Assembly: GCA_964461295.1 (NCBI GenBank)
Contig: CAYWTX010000366.1
Span: 1-17,648, forward strand
Direction of reading: 5' to 3'
Origin: CAYWTX01 sp964461295
GTDB lineage: Bacteria; Planctomycetota; Phycisphaerae; SM23-33
DNA: 17,648 bases
Within the stretch, counting starts at the first letter, position 1, and each line of letters begins with the position of its first letter. This document shows positions 6,619 to 13,268 of the stretch, piece by piece. Made by a program: the position numbers and the translations under genes. Below the pieces are notes generated by a model. That model was not told the origin of the DNA. It saw nothing but the letters and a program-made list of their open reading frames with translations, and did not search any database.

Positions 6619-8820
6619 ATGTCCCCGAAACGATGGTCCAGACTCCTGCCCCTCTGCATTCTCTGTGTCGCAGCCCAGGGCGTCTTGTTTGCCGGCGCCC
6701 CGCCTAAGGTTGACGTGGCCGCCCTGGCGGAGTCGATGCCCCAGTGCGGCCCGGACGGCAAGTACACCGGGCCGGCGCCCGACGTGACCGGCAAGGCCGT
6801 CGCCCAGGTGCTCGCCGGCGGCAAGGACGCCCTGGCCGCTCTGATCGGCATGCTGAAGGACCCCGGCGCGGGCGAGGACTACAAGGCCCGCTATCTGCTC
6901 CATGCGACGGCGACGCGCGCGGCGGGGCCCGGAATGGACAAGGAACGCCAGCTCCTCTGCGAGTCGTTGGCCGACGGATTGGGCAAGGCCCAATCCCCCG
7001 TGGTGCGGGCGTACCTGATCGAGGAGTTGAAGTGGATCGGCGGGAGCGAGTCGGCCGCGGCCGTGGCGGGCCTGCTGCTCGATGCGAAGCTCTGGGCGCC
7101 GGCCGTGGACGCCCTGGTGGCGATGCGGGCGCCGGGGGCATTCCGCGAGGCGCTGCCCAAGGCTCGCGAGCCGGCAGCGAAGGCTGCCATGATCCAGGCC
7201 CTTGGCGTGTTGCGGGACGCCCAGGCGACGGACGCATTGATCGCCTCCGCCAGCGCGACCGATCCCAACATCGCCCTGGCCGCCGTCGAGGCCCTGGCCA
7301 ACATCGGCGACCCAAAGGCCGTGGACGTGGTGCTCAAGGCCGCCGACCCGGCGGGGGGGACGTACGGGCACCTCAAGTCGGCGGAGGCGGCCTTGCGGCT
7401 GGGCCAGCGGCTGGCGGAGTCAGGCAGGAAGGCCGACGCCACAGCCATCTACACCAGCCTGGGCAAGCGGTACGTGGGCAAGGAAGGCCGGCACGTCCGG
7501 GCCGGATGCCTCTGGGGCCTTTCGGTCCTGGCTGAGGGCGAGCCCATGCCCGAATTGCTGGCGGCGATGGCCGACGGCGATGCGCAGGTGCGTGCGGTGG
7601 CCGGGCGGATCGCCGCGACGCTGCCGGGCGGCGCCGCCGTGGACAAGTGGCTCGCCCTGCTGGCAAAGGCGCCCGCCAGGGACCGCGCGGGAATCCTGTT
7701 CGTGCTCGGCGCCATCGGCGACGCCAAGGCCCTGCCGGCCGTCCTGGCCGCCATGGACGACGCCCAGGAACCGGTACGGCTGGAAGCGATGCGCTCGGCC
7801 GCGGCGATCGGCGGGCCCAAGGCCGCCGAGGCCCTCGTCGCCCGCCTGCTTGGCGCGAAGGGCGCCGAACAGGACACCGCCGCCGAAGCCCTCGCCGCGG
7901 CCCGCGGCGAGGAGGCCGGCGCGGCCAGCGCGGCCGCCATGGCCAAGACCACCGACGCGGGGATCCGGGCGCGGTTCATCGGCGTGCTGGCCGGGCGAAG
8001 GGCTATCGCCCAGACCGAGGCGGTCGCCTCGACGTTGGGCGACAGCGACGCCGGCGTGCGGATCGCGGCCCTTCGGGCGATGGCGGTGCTCGGCGCCGAG
8101 ACGCACGTGCCGGCGGTCCTGCGGGCCGTCAAGGAGGCTCGCTCGCCGGAGGAACGCGACGCGGCCGAGGGCGCCTTGATCGCCATCGGCCAGCAAGCGC
8201 CCGACAAGGCGGCCGCCGCCGTCGTCGCGGCCCTGCCGGCCGCACAGGGCGACCAGGCCGGCGCCCTGCTGAGGGTCCTGGTGCGCCTGGGCGGCGCGGA
8301 GGCCGCCAACGCCGTCGTCGCCGGCGCCGACAGCAGCGACCCCAAGACGCGCGACGATGCCGTAGACGCCCTGGCGACGTGGTCCAGCCCGCGCGGCCTG
8401 ACCGAAGCCGGCGAGGGGCTGCTGAAGATCGCCGAGGGCTCGCGGGAGGCCCGGCATCAGGTGCTGGCCCTGCGGGCATACGTCAGGCTGAGCCGCTCGC
8501 GGGAATGGAATCGCCCGCTCCCCGAACTGCTGAAGGCCTACGAGCGGCTGCTGAAAGCCGCTCGCCGGGCCGACGAGAAGCGGGTCGTCCTGGGCGCTTT
8601 GGCGGGCATGGGCGACGCGCAGGCCGTCCGCCTGGCCGCCGCGTCCCTGGATGACAAGGAGGTGGGCGAGGAGGCCGCCGCCGCCGTCGTCGCCGCCGCC
8701 GCCCGCGTGCGGAACAAGGCCGACGGCGACGTGCAGGCCGCCGTCCGGCGGGTCCTCAAGACCTCCAGGAAAGACGACACCCTCGCCGCCGCGAGGAAGC
8801 TGGTCATCGAGAAGCCCTGA
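6619..8820 (+). CDS. Secreted HEAT-repeat protein
   Basis: The 733-residue protein starts at ATG 6619, with GGAGAG about 5 bases upstream. A frame start ten codons earlier has no ribosome-binding site. Residues 1-28 are a Sec signal peptide (basic SPKRWSR, hydrophobic LLPLCILCVAA, then Ala-Gly-Ala). From about residue 60 to the end the chain is Ala/Leu-rich helical pairs with HEAT signatures such as AVEALANIGDPKAVDVVLKA and VLGAIGDAKALPAVLAAMDD, about a dozen or more units. No catalytic motif is seen, so the role is probably as a protein-binding scaffold in the periplasm or at the cell surface. HEAT or PBS-lyase-type repeats often sit next to Gfo/Idh/MocA and carbohydrate genes in this phylum, as here. 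Partner unknown. Confidence 0.88.
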   Translation: MSPKRWSRLLPLCILCVAAQGVLFAGAPPKVDVAALAESMPQCGPDGKYTGPAPDVTGKAVAQVLAGGKDALAALIGMLKDPGAGEDYKARYLLHATATRAAGPGMDKERQLLCESLADGLGKAQSPVVRAYLIEELKWIGGSESAAAVAGLLLDAKLWAPAVDALVAMRAPGAFREALPKAREPAAKAAMIQALGVLRDAQATDALIASASATDPNIALAAVEALANIGDPKAVDVVLKAADPAGGTYGHLKSAEAALRLGQRLAESGRKADATAIYTSLGKRYVGKEGRHVRAGCLWGLSVLAEGEPMPELLAAMADGDAQVRAVAGRIAATLPGGAAVDKWLALLAKAPARDRAGILFVLGAIGDAKALPAVLAAMDDAQEPVRLEAMRSAAAIGGPKAAEALVARLLGAKGAEQDTAAEALAAARGEEAGAASAAAMAKTTDAGIRARFIGVLAGRRAIAQTEAVASTLGDSDAGVRIAALRAMAVLGAETHVPAVLRAVKEARSPEERDAAEGALIAIGQQAPDKAAAAVVAALPAAQGDQAGALLRVLVRLGGAEAANAVVAGADSSDPKTRDDAVDALATWSSPRGLTEAGEGLLKIAEGSREARHQVLALRAYVRLSRSREWNRPLPELLKAYERLLKAARRADEKRVVLGALAGMGDAQAVRLAAASLDDKEVGEEAAAAVVAAAARVRNKADGDVQAAVRRVLKTSRKDDTLAAARKLVIEKP

Positions 8821-8863
8821 TCGGCTCCGGCCAGGCCGGCGCCCGAGCTTGCCACGGACGGCC
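8821..8863. other. Convergent gap with a short perfect inverted repeat
   Basis: The two converging genes are 43 bases apart. CCGGCC-A-GGCCGG lies at 8827-8839, a perfect 6+6 repeat that could form a weak stem for transcripts from either side. No T-run follows, so a terminator role is only possible. Confidence 0.25.
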
Positions 8864-10552
8864 TCATCTCGCTCCGGCATCTTCGAAGCAGTACAGATGT
8901 CCCCACGTGCGGTAGTACATGCGGTTGCCCTGGAAGACGGGCGCCGCGTGCGAGCACCAGCAGATCGGCTGGTTTACCCGGTTGACCGCCACCTGCCTGA
9001 ACCCCTCGTCGGTCAACTCGAGGACGTAGACCTCGCCCCACCGGTTCGCCAGCCACAGGTAGTTCCGCGAATCCACCGCGGTTCGCGCGTACGCCCCTCG
9101 GGCCATGCGCGCCACACTCGTCTCCATGTTCCTGCCCCCGCCCTTGCCGAACGCGACCTCCTCGCTCAGGCCGTACTCCTCACGCGCGGCGATCAACTCC
9201 GGCGTGTCCCACCTGAACCTGCTGACGGCCGTCTTGTACTCGCAGTTGTAGACCGGCTGGAAGTCCCTGCCGAGCAGCCGGCCCGTCTTGAGATCCAGCA
9301 CGGCAAGCTGCCCCTTCACGTGCGAGATCGCGATCCGCTCGCCGCACAAGGACAGGTGCGGCCAGGGGTGGCTGGACTGAGCGATATGGAGCGTGGTCGG
9401 CTGCCGCCAGAGCGGCTCGTGGCGGACCTGCCCGTTTCCGTCCAGGCTCAGGCGGCAGGCCAGCACGCGCAGGGCCGCCCCAGGCGACTTGTCGGCCCAG
9501 GGCGCCCGCGTGAGGTCGGCATCCACAGGCACGGGCACACCGGGCTGGTTCCTGCCCGTGACGACCAGTCCCTTGGCGTCCTGCCCGGAGAACAGGACGG
9601 TTGCCGACCCGTCGGCGTTGGCGCGGGCCACGGCCGAGTTGAACGGACTCACCGAAAGACCCAGCGGATGCCAGGTTCGTCCGTTCGCGTCCCGCATCGC
9701 CAGGGCCTTGGCCAGCAGCTTGCCCGTCCGCGGGTCGATGCACCATCCGCCGGGATACGCCGCGACGTCCCGGTCCTTGAGGCGAATCCCCACAATGCTG
9801 TCATCGTTGCCCTTGTTCCATGGCTGCGGTTCGCCGGGATCCATGTCGTACTTCATCGGCCCCCAGGCCACCTTGCCGGTCGCCGCGTCATAGGCAACGT
9901 TCCCGACGATGAACCGCCCGCCGGCCAACAGCGGCGTCCGCAGATTGTCCAGGTCCCTGGCCTCCACCAGCCAGCGCCGCTTGCCGTTCAGGTCGTACGA
10001 CACCAGCACGCCGCCGCCCTTCTTGTCCGCGGCTTTGGGTCGGCCGCTGAACGACCGGTAGATGGCCGCGCCGTCGCTGCTGGCCGTTGAGTAGCCGTTG
10101 CCGGAGTGCAGGGCCCAGCCGCCCGTGGGCGTCGCCAGCAGGCCCAGGCTGTCCTGCCACAGGATCTTGCCCGTGTCGGCATCGAGGCAAAGCGTGGTGT
10201 CCGGCTCGGCCGCGATGAACACCCTCTTGCCCACCACCAGCGGCGGCGAATGCGACCAGCCGCCCGGCTTCTCGACCACCGGGACCTTGCTTGCCCACAG
10301 CAGGTTCTTCTTCGTCTGCTCGTCAAACGCCAGCGGGGGACTGGCTGCCGCGTAGACGCCCGACCCGTCGCCGCGGTACCCGATCGGCCGGTCCGGCGTC
10401 GGCAGGAAATCCCTGTGCCCTAGCCCGATCCCGCCCGCGCCGATCGCCGGCAGGGCCACGGCCATCGCCAGCCCAGCGGCCGCGCCAACCATGGCTCGCG
10501 CAATCTCCACAACGCGGTGAAGGTCGCGGGGTAGCCGTGTGTGTTCGGACAT
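8864..10552 (-). CDS. PQQ-like beta-propeller repeat protein
   Basis: The start chosen is the ATG at 10552 (MSEHTRLPRD), giving 562 residues; the frame is open to 10606 but those codons look non-coding. No good ribosome-binding site precedes either start, so the start is uncertain. Residues about 19-43 are a hydrophobic signal or membrane anchor. DFLPTPDRPIGYRGDGSGVY follows, the usual entry to planctomycete PQQ-propeller proteins (FRGDGxGVYP). Blade motifs recur: CLDADTGKILWQ, AYDAATGKVAW, CIDPRTGKLLAK, VLDLKTGRLLGR. These propellers are related to BamB and quinoprotein dehydrogenases, but no Ca/PQQ catalytic residues are identified, so dehydrogenase activity is not claimed. It lies on the same strand, 328 bases downstream of the LarA-like gene. 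Confidence 0.88.
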   Translation of the reverse strand: MSEHTRLPRDLHRVVEIARAMVGAAAGLAMAVALPAIGAGGIGLGHRDFLPTPDRPIGYRGDGSGVYAAASPPLAFDEQTKKNLLWASKVPVVEKPGGWSHSPPLVVGKRVFIAAEPDTTLCLDADTGKILWQDSLGLLATPTGGWALHSGNGYSTASSDGAAIYRSFSGRPKAADKKGGGVLVSYDLNGKRRWLVEARDLDNLRTPLLAGGRFIVGNVAYDAATGKVAWGPMKYDMDPGEPQPWNKGNDDSIVGIRLKDRDVAAYPGGWCIDPRTGKLLAKALAMRDANGRTWHPLGLSVSPFNSAVARANADGSATVLFSGQDAKGLVVTGRNQPGVPVPVDADLTRAPWADKSPGAALRVLACRLSLDGNGQVRHEPLWRQPTTLHIAQSSHPWPHLSLCGERIAISHVKGQLAVLDLKTGRLLGRDFQPVYNCEYKTAVSRFRWDTPELIAAREEYGLSEEVAFGKGGGRNMETSVARMARGAYARTAVDSRNYLWLANRWGEVYVLELTDEGFRQVAVNRVNQPICWCSHAAPVFQGNRMYYRTWGHLYCFEDAGAR

Positions 10553-10880
10553 TGCATAGACTCTTTGCGGACCAGGCGAGGTAGCCGATAGCCCCCCTCG
10601 GTGCACCCGGTCGGACGCCTACGATACATCACGGCACCGCCCCAACACAACCGGCTCGACGCTTGCGGGTGCACGACCGTTCTTGCATCGCCTCTTCAGC
10701 CTGAAGGGCTGGCCCGAATCATTACGTGGCAGAGCCGTGCCGTGTCGGCACGGTCGGGTGCGAATGAGGGACCGCCTACGCCCGCAGGCACAGTGGAGTT
10801 TCGACGTTCCTGAGGGCGTCAGAGGCACGGATGCAATCGAGGACCGGATCCGCCTACTGGCCACCGGAGACCGTCTCGGC
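10553..10880. other. Intergenic region between the LarA-like and PQQ genes, with palindromes
   Basis: These 328 bases hold no gene I can support. They contain a strong stem-loop (10736-10754, annotated separately) and a palindrome CTTCAG-C-CTGAAG (10695-10707). The promoter of the PQQ gene probably lies here, but no clear -35/-10 pair was found. Confidence 0.5.
10736..10754. repeat. Perfect 8-bp stem-loop (CCGTGCCG-TGT-CGGCACGG)
   Basis: The arms 10736-10743 and 10747-10754 are exact reverse complements with a 3-base loop. The position, 127 bases beyond the LarA-like stop, would suit RNA 3'-end protection or processing. There is no T-run on either side, so an intrinsic terminator is unlikely. 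It may equally belong to a dispersed intergenic repeat family. Confidence 0.5.
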
Positions 10881-12218
10881 TCACTCCGCCCCGCCCGCGG
10901 GGGAGACGGGATACGTGATGCCGCCGGCCGGGAAGACCGTCACGCGCCGGCGGCCGGGAGGCAGGATGGCCTCGGCGCGGGCGACGGCTTGCTCCATCGT
11001 GCCGACAATCTCGAGGCCGGGGAACTCGGCAGCCGCGGCGTGCAGCGTGGGCGAAACCATGATGACCGCGTTGCGCGTGATGGTGTGGGCCGCCAGGCGC
11101 ACAAAGAACGCCGCGTCGCCCGCCAGCGAGGGCACCAGGCGCGTCAGCAGCGAGTACACGGTGTTTGCCCCCAGGCGGCGGATAAGCCATCGCGTGCGGG
11201 CCGGGCTGATCGGCCAGGCCGGCACGCGCATGCCGTACGCCCCCGCCTCGCACCGCGTCAGGCAGATCACCACTCCGCCCGGGCGAGCCGCCCACAGCGT
11301 GTTCGGAATGCACTTGAAGCTCTGCCACAGGTCGAAGTCCCGCGGCCAGGCGTTCGTGATCACCACGTCGGCGGGTTCGGCCACCGTCACTCCGCAGGCG
11401 ACGGCGCACTGCTTGGTGAGCATCTGGTGGGCGGGCACGACCTCTCCGGCGGTGATGAACGCGGGGCGGTCGGCCTCGTCCAGCAGGAACTGCACGCTGT
11501 AGGTCGCCCCTCCGGCGGAGGCGAGAAGCTGCCCGCCCGCGTCGATCGCCGCCCGCATGGCGTTCTCCGGCGCCGGCAAGCCCACGAGCCGCGCAAACTC
11601 GCGCCCCGGCCCCAGGCGGTGAAGGGCCCGGATCGTCTCGCAGTGCGCGCAGCCGGGCAGCAGCATCTTCCAGCCGCCGCCGAACCCCGCCTGTAGGTGC
11701 GGGCTGGTCGAACTGATGATGACCCTCACGTCGGCCGCCGCCACGCCGCGGTCGATCCACACCGGCACCTTGCCGACCCGGCCGAGATACTCGTACGCGG
11801 ACCGGTCGCCATACGGGTTCGACCGCCACCGCAGGACGCCCCCGGCCGGGCCGAGCTTGTCGGCCGCCTGCCGCGCCGTCATCGGGGGGTGCATTCCGGT
11901 GGCGAAGACCACTTCGATGCGGTCGTCACCGACGCCGGCGTGGCGCAGCTCGCGCAGCACCACCTCCAGCACGCGCGGAATCGGGCTGTGGCGCGTCACG
12001 TCCTCGACCACCAGCACCACGCGTCCCCGCGGCCGCGCCGCCAGCAGCCGCGACAGCGGCGGACCCGCCACCGGCTGGTCCAGCGCCAGCGCCAGGCGGT
12101 CGGGCCAGTCCTCGCTGGCCGCCCGCAGCGCCGGCGCAGCCACCTGCGCCACCTGCCAGGGATCCGGCAGGAGCAGTTCCATCGTCGCGCTGCCCCATGG
12201 CACGGCTATCGAAGGCAT
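10881..12218 (-). CDS. LarA-family (DUF2088) nickel-pincer racemase/epimerase-like protein
   Basis: The start is ATG 12218, with AGGAAA 6 bases upstream, giving 445 residues. The long frame continuing upstream is antisense-like and overlaps the methyltransferase gene. Key sites match the lactate racemase LarA: D-x-T-R at 73-76, His110 in ATGMHPPM, His174 in SPHLQAGFGGGWK, Lys184 and His200. In the Lactiplantibacillus plantarum enzyme, Lys184 carries the Ni-pincer nucleotide, His200 binds nickel, and His108 and His174 are the acid/base pair. Family members racemise or epimerise 2-hydroxy acids by hydride transfer in the cytoplasm. The true substrate here is unknown, since LarA homologues act on lactate, malate, gluconate-type and other acids. 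The cofactor genes larB, larC and larE are not in this window. It is encoded downstream of, and overlapping by 13 bases, a methyltransferase gene. Confidence 0.87.
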   Translation of the reverse strand: MPSIAVPWGSATMELLLPDPWQVAQVAAPALRAASEDWPDRLALALDQPVAGPPLSRLLAARPRGRVVLVVEDVTRHSPIPRVLEVVLRELRHAGVGDDRIEVVFATGMHPPMTARQAADKLGPAGGVLRWRSNPYGDRSAYEYLGRVGKVPVWIDRGVAAADVRVIISSTSPHLQAGFGGGWKMLLPGCAHCETIRALHRLGPGREFARLVGLPAPENAMRAAIDAGGQLLASAGGATYSVQFLLDEADRPAFITAGEVVPAHQMLTKQCAVACGVTVAEPADVVITNAWPRDFDLWQSFKCIPNTLWAARPGGVVICLTRCEAGAYGMRVPAWPISPARTRWLIRRLGANTVYSLLTRLVPSLAGDAAFFVRLAAHTITRNAVIMVSPTLHAAAAEFPGLEIVGTMEQAVARAEAILPPGRRRVTVFPAGGITYPVSPAGGAE

Positions 12219-13093
12219 CGGGTTTCCTGTTGCGTTGGCTCGCCCGCTCGCCGGGCCGTGACCACCGCGTATACGCCCAGCGGCTCGGTCAAGGCCGCGA
12301 AGTCGCCGAACCCTCCGGCCTCGAACAATTCCCCCATCCGCTCGGGCGTGCGATGGTGCATGTGCAGCCCGAACACCCGCCGGAAGAACCGGTCGGTGCC
12401 GTGGGCGGTGGAAAGGCTGTTGAACACCGCCGGCGTGCCCGGCGGGCACGCCTCGGCCACGGCGCGCACGACCGCGACGATCTGCTCGTCGGTGAGGTAC
12501 TCGCAGATGCCGATCAGCTTGACGACGTCCGGCGGCACGTCCAGCATCTCGCCGACCTGCCGCACGTCGCCGCGGATGAACCGCACCCGCTCGTGAACGC
12601 CGTGACGTTCCGCGAGCCGCCGCCCATACACGAATGCGTCGTCGCTCAGGTCCACCATCGTGGCGCGGCAGTCGGCCTCGGCCATCACCATCGCCTCGAT
12701 GATGTTCGCGCCCGGACCGGCCCCAAGGCACAGCACGTGGGCGGGCTGGTGAGGCGACTGCTCGATCAGCCGCGCCAGCAAGCGGCTGACCAGCCGCTTG
12801 CGGTTCCGCAACGCCATCGCCATCGTGCCGGCGCCCACCAGAATCCTGTCGATCGCCTTCCTCGGCCGACCCTCGTAGCTCACCACCATGCTCTGCCAGC
12901 CCCCGGGATCGGCCCAGTTGGCGGCCGCCAGTTCGCTCTTGGTGAATCGCAGCAGGGCCCGCAGCCAGCCGCCCGGCAGGTAGTTTGCCAGCGGGTTGAT
13001 GACAGCGGCCTTGAGCAGCCGCCTTGTCGGGCCTTGGCGCTCGAAATCGATGTCGGCCATCCAACCGGGGGTCTTGTCGCCTGCGATCCGCAT
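12206..13093 (-). CDS. Class I SAM-dependent methyltransferase
   Basis: The product is 295 residues from ATG 13093 (MRIAGDKTPGW); an in-frame ATG at 13060 (MADIDF) is an alternative. Motif I is VLCLGAGPGANIIEAM (120-135), the SAM-binding glycine loop. TMVDLSDDAF (145-154) carries the acidic residue that holds the SAM ribose, and RFIRGDVRQV (171-180) is the next strand and motif. The N-terminal 110 residues are helical and may recognise the substrate (SMVVSYEGRPRKAIDRIL). The substrate is unknown; a match to the uncharacterised Methyltransf_20 group is possible but untested. No Shine-Dalgarno is visible, and a TATACT hexamer 8 bases upstream suggests a leaderless transcript. Its stop lies 13 bases inside the LarA-like gene, so the two are almost certainly co-translated. 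Confidence 0.85.
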   Translation of the reverse strand: MRIAGDKTPGWMADIDFERQGPTRRLLKAAVINPLANYLPGGWLRALLRFTKSELAAANWADPGGWQSMVVSYEGRPRKAIDRILVGAGTMAMALRNRKRLVSRLLARLIEQSPHQPAHVLCLGAGPGANIIEAMVMAEADCRATMVDLSDDAFVYGRRLAERHGVHERVRFIRGDVRQVGEMLDVPPDVVKLIGICEYLTDEQIVAVVRAVAEACPPGTPAVFNSLSTAHGTDRFFRRVFGLHMHHRTPERMGELFEAGGFGDFAALTEPLGVYAVVTARRAGEPTQQETRCLR

Positions 13094-13101
13094 GGACCGC
13101 G

Positions 13102-13107
13102 AGTATA
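13102..13107 (-). promoter_or_regulatory. TATACT -10-like hexamer before the methyltransferase start
   Basis: On the minus strand TATACT ends 8 bases before the ATG at 13093. Transcription would begin at or next to the start codon, giving a leaderless mRNA, which would explain the missing ribosome-binding site. No convincing -35 box was found at 16-18 bases. Confidence 0.35.
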
Positions 13108-13160
13108 CCCTTCGCCGTGGCGCCAACACACCGGCTTTCCGGCGCAACTCCGCCCCGCCC

Positions 13161-13186
13161 GCGGTCGTTCGCAACGAACTGACCGC
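13161..13186. repeat. 26-base hairpin / imperfect palindrome in the divergent spacer
   Basis: GCGGTCGTTCG (13161-13171) pairs with CGAACTGACCGC (13175-13186) around a CAA loop, 11 bp with a single bulged T at 13180. It sits between the methyltransferase and heparinase-like genes, so it could be an operator for a dimeric regulator or an RNA stem in the leader of the plus-strand gene. Confidence 0.55.
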
Positions 13187-13268
13187 CTACCCGCATCCCG
13201 GCCCGCGGAGTTTGCCGAGACGACAGGACGGTTTGTGCGTTCCATGTGACGGAAGGAGATCGGCCAAC

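Noticed and set aside
7420..8880. 486-codon minus-strand open frame
   Set aside because: Antisense to the HEAT-repeat gene; Gly/Arg/Asp-rich with no recognisable domain.
8651..10090. 479-codon plus-strand open frame
   Set aside because: Antisense to the PQQ-propeller gene, with no signal or domain.
12996..13268. Upstream extension of the heparinase-like gene
   Set aside because: The first part overlaps the methyltransferase gene in antisense, and the GTG at 13269 has a strong ribosome-binding site and signal peptide.
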